From: Acidobacteriota bacterium
GTDB taxonomy: Bacteria > Acidobacteriota > Blastocatellia > Pyrinomonadales > Pyrinomonadaceae
Reading direction: 5' to 3'
NCBI GenBank assembly: GCA_019239425.1
Contig: JAFAZX010000020.1
Coordinates: 38,178-102,177 of the forward strand
Length of the DNA: 64,000 nucleotides
Translations under genes and position numbers: made by a program
Shown here: piece by piece, positions 53,894 through 62,421 of the stretch
Layout of the letters: the number at the start of each line of letters is the position of its first letter
Numbering within the stretch: position 1 is the first letter of the stretch
Notes under the pieces: model-generated
What the model saw: only the letters and a program-made list of their open reading frames with translations
The model's database searches: none
Told to the model about the DNA's origin: nothing

Positions 53894-54016
53894 GGCCGTG
53901 AACCGTGACGGAAGCGTGAACCGTGAACCGTGACAAGATAATGAGCAGTTCTTTACCTGTCACGGTTAACGGTTCACGCTTCACGCCTGTTGACGGTTCA
54001 CGCTCCTGTCACGGTT
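53894..54016. repeat. Word-repeat hairpin H11 (GTGAACC words)
   Basis: GTGAACCGTGACGGAAGCGT and following words (53894-53942) face TCACGGTTAACGGTTCACGC and following words (53955-54015). The element fills much of the divergent gap between the zinc-ribbon gene (left) and the M14 peptidase (right), a region of about 330 bp without any gene. Confidence 0.65.
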
Positions 54017-54096
54017 CGCGCCTTGTGCTACACTCGCGGCTCCCGTAAAAGTTCCGGCGGCCCTTAACAAACACACAGGACGCGACCCACACGACG

Positions 54097-56478
54097 ATGC
54101 CGAAGCACACACTCTGCCGCGCGCCGCTGCTGCTGCTCCTTCTGCTCGCCCCGCTCGCTGGCCCCGCCCCGAGCGCGCGCGCCCGACTCGCCGCGGCGCG
54201 CGCCGCCGCCGCCGTTCCGGCGCCCGAAGAGGTGCTCGGCTTCCGGCCCGGCGACGACCGCAAGCTCGCCTCGTGGGCGCAGACGGTCGAATACTTCCGC
54301 CGCCTCGCGCAGACGAGCCCGCGCGTGAAGTTCGAAGAGCTGGGCAAGACGACCTTAGGCGCGCCCTTCGTGCTCGCGACCATCAGCGCGCCCGAGACAA
54401 TCGAGCGCCTCGAAACCTACAGGAACATCCAGGGCCTGCTCGCAGACCCGCGCAAGATCACCGGGCGGCGCGAGGAGAAGGCCGAGGGCTTAATCAGCAA
54501 CGGGAAGACGGTCGTGCTCATCACCTGCGGCGTGCACTCGACCGAGGTCGGCTCGTACCTCTCGGGCATGCTCATCGCGCACCGCCTCGCCTCCTCGGAC
54601 GACCCCGAGGTGCTGGAGATTCTGCGCAACACCATCGTCCTCATCGTGCCGTCCCTGAACCCGGACGGCGTGGACATCGTCAAGCGCTGGTACGACCGCA
54701 CGCTCGGCACGCCCTTCGAGGGGACAAACCCGCCCGAGCTTTACCACCACTACGTCGGCCACGACGACAACCGCGACTGGTACGCCTTCACGCAGGTCGA
54801 GACGCAGTTGACCGTGGACAAGGTTCACAACGTCTGGCACCCGCAGATCGTCCACGACATACACCAGCAGGGCGCCTACGGCTCGCGCCTCTTCCTGCCG
54901 CCGTACATGAAGCCCCTCGAGCCGAACGTGCCGCCCCAGCTCGTCGAAGGCTACACGGAGCTGGGCCGCTTCATGGGCGACCAGATGCTCAGGGCCGGTT
55001 TCAAAGGCATCACCTGGGACTCGACCTACGACGCCTGGACTCCGTCGCGCGCCTACTCGCACTACCACGGCGGCGTGCGGATACTTTCCGAGACGGCCTC
55101 GGTCAACCTCGCCACGCCCATCAACGTGAAGCCGGAGCAGCTGCGCGCCGGCGAGGGCTACGACGCGCGCAGGGCCACGCCCAACTTCCCAGTCCCCTGG
55201 CCCGGCGGCGAGTGGCGACTGCGCGACATCACGAACTATATGACGACCGCGGCCTTCGAGCTGCTCAGGCACGCCGCGCAGAACCGCGAGGCGTGGCTCA
55301 AGCGCTTTTACGCCATCGGCAAAGAGGCCGTCCGCCCGCGGAAGCCCGGCGAGTTGCAGGGTTTTGAAATCGTGAGCGGTGGGGGTAACGCGGCCCTGCT
55401 CCGCCACATCCTGCGGCGCGGCGGGGTGCGGGTGGATTACGGCGAGACGCTCGACACGCCGAAGCGCGGGAAGGCCCGGCTCGGCATGTACGTGCCGATG
55501 GCTCAGCCTTACGGGGCTTTCGCGAAGGCGCTCCTTGAGGCGCAGCGTTACCCCGATTTGCGTGACGCCGATGGACACCCGATCCCGCCTTACGACGTTA
55601 CCGCCCACACGCTGACGCTGCTGATGGGTGTCGAGGCCAGGCCCGTCTACACGCCGCTCCGGTACAGGAAAGTTCTCGTCGAGGAAGAGGCGGAACTCGA
55701 TTCCTACGGCGACGTGACGCGGCGGGTGGCCGTCTACAAGTCACACGTCCCTTCGATGGACGAAGGCTGGACGCGCTGGGTGCTTCAGCAGAACGGCAGG
55801 ACGAACCCGTGGACGAACATGGACGACGTGCGACGCGAGCCGCCGTTCTCGTCCGTGGAGGACGCCGAGGTGCGCAAGGGCAATCTGCGCGCGAAGTACG
55901 ACTCGATCCTCATCCCCGACGAGTCGCCGCGCGCGATTGTGGAAGGCTACCGGAAGGGCACGATGCCGGAGGAGTTCACGGGGGGCTTGGGCAAGGAGGG
56001 CGTCAAGGCCCTGCGCGAGTTCGTCGAGCAGGGCGGGACGCTCGTCACGCTGAACGAGGCCTCGGACTTCGCCATCGAGCAGTTCGACCTTCCCGTCCGC
56101 GACGTGACGGCCGACCTCAAGCGCACGGAGTTCTACTGCCCCGGCTCCATCCTGCGCACCGTGCTCGACACGACGCACCCGGTAACCCGCGGCATTCCGC
56201 GCGAGTCAATCGCGTGGGTCGAGGACTCGCCCGTCTTCGAGATCAAGAGTGACCCGCTGGCTCTTAACCGCGTCCGCATCATCGCGCGCTACCCCGACGC
56301 GGGGACGCCGCTCCTCTCGGGCTGGCTCCTCGGCGCGGAGAGGATTCGCGGCAAGGCCGCGCTCGTCGAGGTCGGGATCGGCCGGGGCAAAATCTACCTC
56401 TTCGGCTTCCGCCCGCAGTACCGCGCCCAGTCGCTCGCCACCTACCCGCTCCTCTTCAACGCCCTCGCCGGGCTTTGA
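54097..56478 (+). CDS. Secreted M14-family zinc carboxypeptidase-like protein
   Basis: A 793-aa protein with a signal peptide (1-29, CRAPLLLLLLLAPLAG). The M14 domain (about 55-400) has the zinc pair in GVHSTEVG (HxxE), the later histidine in VHDIHQQG, and SLNPDGVD. The C-terminal 350 residues form a second domain common to the large M14 peptidases of environmental bacteria, resembling a GATase/beta-sandwich fold (DDVRREPPFSSV, GGTLVTLNEASDFAI). It probably trims peptides outside the cytoplasm. The start has no strong ribosome binding site. It is the only rightward gene in this part of the window. Confidence 0.9.
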   Translation: MPKHTLCRAPLLLLLLLAPLAGPAPSARARLAAARAAAAVPAPEEVLGFRPGDDRKLASWAQTVEYFRRLAQTSPRVKFEELGKTTLGAPFVLATISAPETIERLETYRNIQGLLADPRKITGRREEKAEGLISNGKTVVLITCGVHSTEVGSYLSGMLIAHRLASSDDPEVLEILRNTIVLIVPSLNPDGVDIVKRWYDRTLGTPFEGTNPPELYHHYVGHDDNRDWYAFTQVETQLTVDKVHNVWHPQIVHDIHQQGAYGSRLFLPPYMKPLEPNVPPQLVEGYTELGRFMGDQMLRAGFKGITWDSTYDAWTPSRAYSHYHGGVRILSETASVNLATPINVKPEQLRAGEGYDARRATPNFPVPWPGGEWRLRDITNYMTTAAFELLRHAAQNREAWLKRFYAIGKEAVRPRKPGELQGFEIVSGGGNAALLRHILRRGGVRVDYGETLDTPKRGKARLGMYVPMAQPYGAFAKALLEAQRYPDLRDADGHPIPPYDVTAHTLTLLMGVEARPVYTPLRYRKVLVEEEAELDSYGDVTRRVAVYKSHVPSMDEGWTRWVLQQNGRTNPWTNMDDVRREPPFSSVEDAEVRKGNLRAKYDSILIPDESPRAIVEGYRKGTMPEEFTGGLGKEGVKALREFVEQGGTLVTLNEASDFAIEQFDLPVRDVTADLKRTEFYCPGSILRTVLDTTHPVTRGIPRESIAWVEDSPVFEIKSDPLALNRVRIIARYPDAGTPLLSGWLLGAERIRGKAALVEVGIGRGKIYLFGFRPQYRAQSLATYPLLFNALAGL

Positions 56479-56486
56479 GGGGCGGC

Positions 56487-57380
56487 TCAGCGGAAGAGGA
56501 CGGGGAACATCGCGGCGAAGAGCGCGATCATGTAGACGACGGCGTAGCCGACGAAGTAGCCGCCGAAGGCGACGAGGGCGCGCAGCACGGCGAGCCCCAG
56601 CCGCCCGCCGTAGAAGACGCGCAGCGCCATGAACAGGTAGAGGATGTCGACGCCGAACTTCGCGAACGCGAACGCCATGTTCTTCAGCGTCGGGTGGATG
56701 CCGATCAGGTAGTAGAGCGGCCACATCAGCGTCGTCGTCAGCACCGCGAAGGAGAGGTAGTGCATCGCGAAGACGACGTGCTCGACGAAGTAGCGCCGCG
56801 AGAAGATGTAGATGAGCTGGAGCAGCACGGCGAGCGTCACGATCTGCAACGGCTGGAGCAGAGAGACGTTGCGCTGCCAGTGCTCGTTGACCGTGTCGTA
56901 GAGCGCCTCGACCGTCGTGCCCCTGCGCGTGGCCGCGGCGGCGAAGCGGCGTTCGTAGAAGTCGCCGTTCGGCAGCTTCCACTGCGCGGCCATCTGTCGC
57001 TGGTTCTCGACGATGAGGCGGACGTCGAACATCGTCACCTGCTTCGACGCCGTGTAGACGAAGAGGTTGAGGGCGAGGACGCCGAGGCAGAGGTTGAGCG
57101 GCTTGAGGTAAAGCCCGCGGCGCCCCGCCACCCACTCGGCGGTGAGCCGGCCCGGGCGGAAGAGGAGCGCCAGCAGCGTGCGCGTGAGTTTCGTGTCGAG
57201 GCTCGTCAGCTCCCCGGCCGCGTCGAGGGCGAAGTGGCGCAGGGAGAGGTCGCGCGCCTCGGGCCGCTTCTCGCCGCAGCGGTGGCAGTAGTCGCCGACG
57301 AGCGCCGCGCCGCAGCTCGGGCACTCGCCCGCCCCCCCGGGCGCGGGTCGCGCCGTGACGGTCTGGGCGGCCTCGGCCAA
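56487..57380 (-). CDS. DUF3667-type zinc-ribbon membrane protein
   Basis: A 297-aa protein. A four-cysteine zinc ribbon (CPSCGAALVGDYCHRCGE, residues 20-37) is followed by LSLRHFALDAAGELTSLDTKLTRTL and a membrane domain of about five helices, the layout of DUF3667 proteins. Function unknown. The start is TTG 57380 with GGAGGG eight bases upstream, a case where the ribosome binding site decides for a rare start codon. It follows the BMC shell gene by 4 bp and is probably the last gene of that leftward run. Confidence 0.85.
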   Translation of the reverse strand: MAEAAQTVTARPAPGGAGECPSCGAALVGDYCHRCGEKRPEARDLSLRHFALDAAGELTSLDTKLTRTLLALLFRPGRLTAEWVAGRRGLYLKPLNLCLGVLALNLFVYTASKQVTMFDVRLIVENQRQMAAQWKLPNGDFYERRFAAAATRRGTTVEALYDTVNEHWQRNVSLLQPLQIVTLAVLLQLIYIFSRRYFVEHVVFAMHYLSFAVLTTTLMWPLYYLIGIHPTLKNMAFAFAKFGVDILYLFMALRVFYGGRLGLAVLRALVAFGGYFVGYAVVYMIALFAAMFPVLFR

Positions 57381-57384
57381 GACT

Positions 57385-57720
57385 TCAGCCCTCCCCGTCG
57401 CGCTTGGCCTTGACCGAGCCGGAAATCTTCTTGCGGGTCGTCTCGCCCGTCTCGATGACGGGGAGGCCCTCGCCCACCTCCGAGTGCGGGCGCGGGATGA
57501 CGTGCGTCGCGACGACCTCGCCGACGCGGCGCGCGGCCGCCGCGCCCGCGTCCACGGCCGCGCGCACCGCGCCCACCTCGCCGCGCACGATGGCCGTCAC
57601 CAGCCCGGCGTCGATCTTCTCGTAGCCCACCAGGCGCACGTTCGCCGCCTTCACCATCGCGTCGGCCGCCTCGATCATCGCGACCAGGCCCCGGCACTCG
57701 ACCATCCCCAACGCTTCCAT
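57385..57720 (-). CDS. BMC-domain shell protein (hexamer type) with atypical pore motif
   Basis: A 111-aa bacterial microcompartment shell subunit: single BMC fold ([49 protein letters not shown]) plus a charged C-terminal extension of about 25 residues. Hexamers tile the facets of the protein shell, and the loop between strands 2 and 3 lines the central pore. That loop is usually KxGSG; here it reads KIDAG, putting an acidic residue at the pore. AAGGGG precedes ATG 57720. It belongs to the locus with the pentamer (61967-62299) and aldehyde dehydrogenase (62422 onward), but is separated from them by non-shell genes. Confidence 0.93.
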   Translation of the reverse strand: MEALGMVECRGLVAMIEAADAMVKAANVRLVGYEKIDAGLVTAIVRGEVGAVRAAVDAGAAAARRVGEVVATHVIPRPHSEVGEGLPVIETGETTRKKISGSVKAKRDGEG

Positions 57721-57751
57721 AACCCCTTAACCTCCCCGTCGGCCGCCGCCG

Positions 57752-58261
57752 TCACTGCGCGCGGCGGTAGACCAGTTTAATCTGCTGCGCGCCCATCTGG
57801 TTCCCGATGGTCGTCGTGTTGGTCAGGGTCTTCCCGTCGGAGGAGACCTGCCACTTCTGCGTCACGTTCAGCTCGTAGCTGCCGCCCGCGCCCTGCCTCG
57901 TGATGTGCGCCTCGGCGACCACCTTGTCTCCGTCCCACTTCGTCTTCGACTTGACCTCGCCCGCGCCGAGCGTCGCCGGGTTCGTCTCGCCGCGCCCGTC
58001 GGTGTAGTAGGTGAACTCCTTCACCTCCTCGCGCCCGTTGAGGGCGAGCGTGCGCCTGATCTTCAGCTCCGGGTCGACGTGCGCGATGACGAGCGTCGAG
58101 TCGGCCTTCGAGAGCGGCTTGTCGCTCCACTCGCCGTAATCGCTCTTCTCGCGGTCGACCTGCCAAGACCCCGAGAGGTCGGGGTGCTTCTTGTCGGCGA
58201 CGGCCGCGGCGGGCGCGAGCAGGAACAGAATCAGGAGCGATGCGGACAGAGACCTTCTCAT
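57752..58261 (-). CDS. Secreted lipocalin-like beta protein, paralog 1
   Basis: A 169-aa protein with a signal peptide (1-22, RRSLSASLLILFLLAPAAAV). The beta-rich body carries the pattern PDLSGSWQVDREKSDYGEW, TYYTDGRGETN, VKSKTKWDGDKVV and KLVYRR at the end. The upstream neighbour (58289-58861) shares every one of these blocks, so the pair arose by tandem duplication. Function unknown; such proteins are common in Acidobacteriota. They are interposed between shell gene and PFL gene on the same strand. Confidence 0.75.
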   Translation of the reverse strand: MRRSLSASLLILFLLAPAAAVADKKHPDLSGSWQVDREKSDYGEWSDKPLSKADSTLVIAHVDPELKIRRTLALNGREEVKEFTYYTDGRGETNPATLGAGEVKSKTKWDGDKVVAEAHITRQGAGGSYELNVTQKWQVSSDGKTLTNTTTIGNQMGAQQIKLVYRRAQ

Positions 58262-58288
58262 CGAACACCTCCCGGAGCGGCCGCGGCC

Positions 58289-58861
58289 TTACTTGACCCG
58301 GCGGTAGACCCGCTTGAACTCGCGCGCGGCGACGCCCGCCGCCGCGTCCTTCGGCGTGAGCCTCGTCAACTGCACGAGGCTCTGCTTGTCCTTCGACAGC
58401 TCCCACTCGTCCAGGACGTCGACCTCCGCCGGGCCGGAAGCGAGTTGGAGTTGTTCGGACGTGCGCGTGACGAGCTTATTCCCCTCCCACACGGTCTTCG
58501 ACTTCACCTGCCGCCCGCCCCCGCCCCCGCTCATGCAGGTCGTCTCCGCCAGCATCCCTTCGGCGTCGAGCAGGCTCGCGGTCTCCTCGCCGCGACCGTC
58601 CGAGAAGAGGAGCGCCAACTGCGAAAGCCCCCAGTCGCCGCGCGAGAGCGTCCAGACGATTCTGACCTCCGGCTCTTTGTGCCTGATCTCGAGCTTCGTC
58701 TTGGCCTTCGACAGCGGCCCCGCGTAGTCGCCGAAGCTGCTCCGGCCCCCGTCCAGCTCCCAAGACCCGCTCAGGTTCGGCCGCCCGCCCGCCCGCGCGG
58801 CGCCGCCGAGGCAGGCGAGCATGCAGGCCGTCATCAGCACGCAGAGCTTCACACGTCTCAC
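58289..58861 (-). CDS. Secreted lipocalin-like beta protein, paralog 2
   Basis: A 190-aa protein with a signal peptide (1-24, VKLCVLMTACMLACLGG). The same pattern as paralog 1 is present: PNLSGSWELDGGRSSFGDY, LSKAKTKLEIRH, SDGRGEE, VKSKTVWEGNKLV and FKRVYRRVK. It has a glycine-rich insert (CMSGGGGGRQ) and a middle region not seen in the shorter paralog. A cysteine near the end of the signal segment (LACLGG) may be a lipobox, making it a possible lipoprotein. Confidence 0.75.
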   Translation of the reverse strand: MRRVKLCVLMTACMLACLGGAARAGGRPNLSGSWELDGGRSSFGDYAGPLSKAKTKLEIRHKEPEVRIVWTLSRGDWGLSQLALLFSDGRGEETASLLDAEGMLAETTCMSGGGGGRQVKSKTVWEGNKLVTRTSEQLQLASGPAEVDVLDEWELSKDKQSLVQLTRLTPKDAAAGVAAREFKRVYRRVK

Positions 58862-58873
58862 CTGCGGCCCTCC

Positions 58874-60241
58874 TTAATTTCTGAGCGAGTGGATGGGCGC
58901 GGGGATGCGTCCGCCGCGCCGGATGAAGACGCCCGGGTCGAAGCGGTTGACGGGCATGACGGGCGCGCTCCCCAGGAGGCCGCCGAACTCGACGATGTCG
59001 CCGACCTTCTTGCCCGGGGCGGGGATAATGCGGACGGCCGTCGTCTTGTTGTTCATCATCCCAATCGCCATCTCGTCGGCGATGATGGCGGCGATGGTCT
59101 CGGCCGAGGTGTCGCCGGGCACGGCGATCATGTCGAGGCCGACCGAGCAGACGCTCGTCATCGCTTCGAGCTTCTCGATGGTGAGCGCGCCCTCCCGCGC
59201 GGCCTCGATCATCGCCGCGTCCTCCGAGACGGGGATGAAGGCGCCGCTCAGGCCGCCGACCGCGCTCGAAGCCATCGCCCCGCCCTTCTTCACCGCGTCG
59301 GTCAGGAGCGCCAGCGCCGCGGTCGTCCCCGGCGCGCCCGCGCGCTCGAAGCCCAAAGCTTCGAGAATCTCGCCGACCGAGTCGCCCGGCGTCGGCGTCG
59401 GCGCGAGTGACAAATCAATGATGCCGAACTTCAAACCTAAACGCCTCGCGGCCTCGCGCCCGACGAGCTCGCCCGCGCGCGTGAGCTTGAAGGAGAGTCG
59501 CTTGATCAACTCGGCCATCTCGTCGAGCGGGGCGTCTTTGGGCGCGTGGCGGACGGCGTGGTTGACGACGCCGGGGCCGGAGACGCCGACGTTGACCACG
59601 GCCTCGGCCTCGCCGACGCCGTGGAACGTGCCCGCCACGAAGGGGTTGTCCTCGACCGCGTTGGCGAAGCAGACGAACTTGGCGCAGGCGAGCCCGCCGT
59701 GCTCGCGCGTGCGCTCGGCCATCTCCTTGATGATCTCGCCGGTGCGGCGCACGGCGTCCATGTTGATGCCGGCGCGCGTCGTCGCGAGGCTCAGGGAGGA
59801 GCAGAGGCGCTCGGTCGAGGCCAGGGCCTCGGGGATGGAATCGACGAAGGCGCGCGTGCCCTCCGTCTCGCCCTTGTGGATGAGCGCGGAGTAGCCGCCG
59901 ATGAAGTCCACGCCGACTCGGCCCGCCGCCTCGTCAATCGCGCGCGCGAGCGGCAGGAGTTCCTCGCCCCTGCGCGCGCGGTCGTAGACGAGGGAGATGG
60001 GCGTGAGCGAGATGCGCTTGTTGGCGACGCGCAGGCCGAACTCCTCGCCGATCTCGTTCACGGTGGGGACGAGCCGCGCGGCCGTGCGCTCGATCTTCTC
60101 GCGGACGGCCTCGGCCGTCTCGGCGACCGTCGCGCGGACGCAGTCGCGCAGGGAGAGGCCGAGCGTGACGGTGCGCACGTCGAGGTGCTCCATCTCGGTC
60201 ATGCGCACGGTCTGTAGGATTTCCGCCTGTGTGTAATCCAT
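58874..60241 (-). CDS. PFL-family (UPF0210/DUF711) protein
   Basis: A 455-aa protein of the PFL family, of unknown reaction, with a fold related to pyruvate formate-lyase-like enzymes. Family blocks are [16 protein letters not shown] near the start, then [38 protein letters not shown], the internal [18 protein letters not shown], and the end [13 protein letters not shown]. In many genomes it is next to an ACT-domain protein (UPF0237), as here (60880-61326), with only the zinc-ribbon gene between. This indicates a conserved functional pair. ATG 60241; the upstream gene ends 12 bp away. Confidence 0.92.
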   Translation of the reverse strand: MDYTQAEILQTVRMTEMEHLDVRTVTLGLSLRDCVRATVAETAEAVREKIERTAARLVPTVNEIGEEFGLRVANKRISLTPISLVYDRARRGEELLPLARAIDEAAGRVGVDFIGGYSALIHKGETEGTRAFVDSIPEALASTERLCSSLSLATTRAGINMDAVRRTGEIIKEMAERTREHGGLACAKFVCFANAVEDNPFVAGTFHGVGEAEAVVNVGVSGPGVVNHAVRHAPKDAPLDEMAELIKRLSFKLTRAGELVGREAARRLGLKFGIIDLSLAPTPTPGDSVGEILEALGFERAGAPGTTAALALLTDAVKKGGAMASSAVGGLSGAFIPVSEDAAMIEAAREGALTIEKLEAMTSVCSVGLDMIAVPGDTSAETIAAIIADEMAIGMMNNKTTAVRIIPAPGKKVGDIVEFGGLLGSAPVMPVNRFDPGVFIRRGGRIPAPIHSLRN

Positions 60242-60253
60242 GCCCTCTGGTTC

Positions 60254-60793
60254 TTAACGGAGAAAGGTGGTGCTCAGGAAAAGCAGGACGAGGGAGAGGA
60301 TGAAGAGCGCCGCGGCGACGACGACGAAGCGCAGCCCCGAGTCGTCGGGCGTCTCTTCGAGGACGACGATGGCCTCCTCGCGCATGCGCCCGACCCTCGC
60401 CTTCGTCCCCTCGCGCACGCGCGCCACGCGGCCCCGCAGGTCGCCCGCGCGCCCCGCCTCGTTCGCGTCGGCCGCCGCGGGCGCCGCCTCTTCGGATGCG
60501 GCCGCCGGCTCGCCGACCGGGGGCGGCGCGGGCTCGGCCGCGGCCGGCGCGGGCATCGGCCCGGAGGCCGCGGACTCTTTAGTCGGCGGAGTCCAATCCT
60601 TCGTCGCCGGGGGCTGTGACGCCGCGGGCCGCGCGTGCTCGCCCGTCGGCGGCACGGCCGCGCGCGGGGCCTCGGCCCCTTGCGCCTCGGCCTCCTCACT
60701 GAAAGGCTCGCCGCACTGCGGGCAGAACCTCGCCCCCGCGCGCACCGCCGCGCCGCACGAGAGACACCTGCGTGAGATTTCGGGAAGCGACAT
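60254..60793 (-). CDS. Zinc-ribbon protein with C-terminal membrane anchor
   Basis: A 179-aa protein. A zinc ribbon (CLSCGAAVRAGARFCPQCGE) at the N-terminus is followed by a long Ala/Pro/Glu-rich disordered linker. A short helical segment (RVARVREGTKARVGRMRE) and one transmembrane helix close the protein (VVAAALFILSLVLLFLSTTF). Tail-anchored zinc-ribbon proteins are common and uncharacterised. ATG 60793 was chosen because the ribbon begins there; the open frame reads further into hairpin H10, which is not coding. Confidence 0.75.
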   Translation of the reverse strand: MSLPEISRRCLSCGAAVRAGARFCPQCGEPFSEEAEAQGAEAPRAAVPPTGEHARPAASQPPATKDWTPPTKESAASGPMPAPAAAEPAPPPVGEPAAASEEAAPAAADANEAGRAGDLRGRVARVREGTKARVGRMREEAIVVLEETPDDSGLRFVVVAAALFILSLVLLFLSTTFLR

Positions 60794-60799
60794 AGTAAA

Positions 60800-60880
60800 G
60801 GGGTGCTGGGTGTTAGGTGTTAGGTATTGGGTTAAAACCGGGTTCCTCCCCAACACCTAACACCCAGCACCCAGCACCTT
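60800..60880. repeat. Word-repeat hairpin H10 (GGTGCTG/GGTGTTA words)
   Basis: GGGTGCTGGGTGTTAGGTGT (from 60801) faces ACACCTAACACCCAGCACCC (to about 60874), with a few mismatches. The words match those of H6. It fills the gap between the ACT and zinc-ribbon genes and touches the ACT stop codon. Confidence 0.7.
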
Positions 60881-61326
60881 CAAATCCGGTGCATCGCGTT
60901 GAAGAGGTCTTCGCGCTGGGCGTAGATGCGGACGCCGAGGCGGTCGCCCTCGCCGCGGAAGCGGTCTTTGAGCGCGGCGACCGACTCGCCGGCGCGCGTG
61001 ATGTCGGCGACGATGACCATCGCGAACTTGCCCTGCACGACGGTCTGGTTGATGTCGATGATGCTGCAACGCGCCTCGGCCAGAATCTGCGAGACCGCGG
61101 CGACGATGCCCGGGTGGTCGCTGCCGAAGACCGAGACGATGAGCCGGTCGGCGCGCCCCTCTTTCCCGCCCTTCGACGAGCCCTCGTCGGCGGCGGACGC
61201 GAGCGCGGGCTCGACCGCGCGGTACACGTCCATCACCAGCGCCTCGACCGTCTGCTCGTCGGCCTGCGTCCCCAGGCGGCCGTAGACCGCGCGCGTGATG
61301 CGGTAGATGAGTTCCTCGTTCGCCAT
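60880..61326 (-). CDS. ACT-domain protein (partner of PFL-family protein)
   Basis: A 148-aa protein. The C-terminal half is an ACT domain of the UPF0237/GcvR type (RLIVSVFGSDHPGIVAAVSQ, IIDINQTVVQGKFAMVIV). The N-terminal 60 residues are helical (YRITRAVYGRLGTQADEQTV) and resemble a subunit seen in some BMC-linked proteins, but I cannot name it. ACT domains bind amino acids or similar small ligands, so the protein may regulate the PFL-family protein two genes downstream. The preceding gene ends 6 bp before its start. Confidence 0.85.
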   Translation of the reverse strand: MANEELIYRITRAVYGRLGTQADEQTVEALVMDVYRAVEPALASAADEGSSKGGKEGRADRLIVSVFGSDHPGIVAAVSQILAEARCSIIDINQTVVQGKFAMVIVADITRAGESVAALKDRFRGEGDRLGVRIYAQREDLFNAMHRI

Positions 61327-61332
61327 CTGAAG

Positions 61333-61959
61333 TCAGTCGTACCTAACGGCACCCCAATGCCGGACGCCCACGTCCCAAGCGCCCGTGAATTTATAACCCC
61401 GGCCGTCGTCCGCGAACCTGACCGTGCGGAAGGGCACGTCGGGGTCGCCGGACTCGGAGAAGGTCATGATGTAAGAGTCCGGCCAGTTGGGCAGCGGCTC
61501 GCGGGCGGCCGACGCCCCCTTCAAGGCCCGCGTGAAAATCCGGTCGTAGTTCCTCGAAAACTGCGCCCGGTTCTTGATCACGTACTCGGTGCCGGGCGTC
61601 CAGAGCCACTCGGGCCGGTCGGCCCAACAGGTCTTGTGCGGCAGCGTCAGCACCTCCGCCTCCCACGCGAAGCTTTCGTGCGCGGTCAGCTCGTAGAGGC
61701 GCGCGCGGTCGTCGCGCGCGAGCGCCGACTTGAACTCGGCCCAGAACTCCTTGAAGTCCGAGGGCGTGTGCGACTCCTCATAGAACTCAAGGCACTTCCA
61801 CTGCTCTGCGCTCAAATGCATCGCGGGAGCCTCGACGACCGGCTCCGCGAAGAACTCCCCCAGCGCGGCGGACGCGGCCGGCAACTTCGCGCAGGCGAGC
61901 CCGGCCGCGAAGGCGACTGCCGCGATGAGAGACCGAAGGGCCGTCCGGCGCATACGCAT
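61333..61959 (-). CDS. Secreted protein of unknown function
   Basis: A 208-aa protein with an Arg-rich signal peptide (1-31, RRTALRSLIAAVAFAAGLAC; the cysteine could be lipidated). The body contains DFKEFWAEFKSALARDD, YELTAHESFAWEAEV and FRTVRFADDGRGYKFTGAWD near the end. This resembles small exported DUF4440/SnoaL-like domains. No catalytic motif was recognised. It is tightly packed (6-7 bp gaps) between the ACT and EutN-like genes, so it is cotranscribed with them. Confidence 0.65.
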   Translation of the reverse strand: MRMRRTALRSLIAAVAFAAGLACAKLPAASAALGEFFAEPVVEAPAMHLSAEQWKCLEFYEESHTPSDFKEFWAEFKSALARDDRARLYELTAHESFAWEAEVLTLPHKTCWADRPEWLWTPGTEYVIKNRAQFSRNYDRIFTRALKGASAAREPLPNWPDSYIMTFSESGDPDVPFRTVRFADDGRGYKFTGAWDVGVRHWGAVRYD

Positions 61960-61966
61960 TCCCCCT

Positions 61967-62299
61967 TCAGCCGTCGCTCCCGCGCCGCAACTCGCGCGCC
62001 GACTCGACCAGCTCGTCCGAGCGCGCGAGCTCTTCCTGCACGTCCACGCGGTCTACGATGCCGATGACCGCGGCCTCAATCGCCATCTCCTGATCGCCGA
62101 CGGCCGCGCGCGCGGCCTTCCCGTAGGCGCACATCACGACCTCGCCCACGCCCGCGCCGAGGCGGTCGGCCACGACGACGATGTTCTTCGTCGGCTCCTT
62201 GTCCAGATCAATCGGGTGCACGACCAAAAATCTGACGCCCTCCAAGTCGGGCGTCTTCTTCGTGGCCCACACCGTGCCGACAACTTTGCCGAGGAACAT
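61967..62299 (-). CDS. EutN/CcmL-family BMC vertex (pentamer) protein
   Basis: A 110-aa pentameric shell-vertex protein of bacterial microcompartments. The family pattern is clear: FLGKVVGTVWATKKTPDLEG, LVVHPID, VVVADRLGAGVGEVVMCAYGKAAR and AIEAAVIGIVDRVDV. Pentamers close the icosahedral corners of the shell. The C-terminal 20 residues are charged. ATG 62299 is flush with hairpin H12, leaving no Shine-Dalgarno sequence. With the hexamer (57385-57720) and aldehyde dehydrogenase (62422 onward) it proves a BMC locus here. Confidence 0.93.
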   Translation of the reverse strand: MFLGKVVGTVWATKKTPDLEGVRFLVVHPIDLDKEPTKNIVVVADRLGAGVGEVVMCAYGKAARAAVGDQEMAIEAAVIGIVDRVDVQEELARSDELVESARELRRGSDG

Positions 62300-62421
62300 A
62301 GCTTTCAGCAGTCAGCGGTCAGCTTTCAGCCAGGGCAGACTGGAAACCGGCCGCCGACTTTCAAATCCGACCAGTGCCACCACGCAAAAGCTGAGAGCTG
62401 AAAGCTGACCGCTGACTGCTT
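62300..62421. repeat. Word-repeat hairpin H12 (CAGTCAGC words)
   Basis: AGCAGTCAGCGGTCAGCTTT and following bases (left arm 62300-62334) are exactly complementary over 24 bases to the right arm (62387-62421). The element fills the gap between the aldehyde dehydrogenase stop and the EutN start with no bases to spare. Confidence 0.75.
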
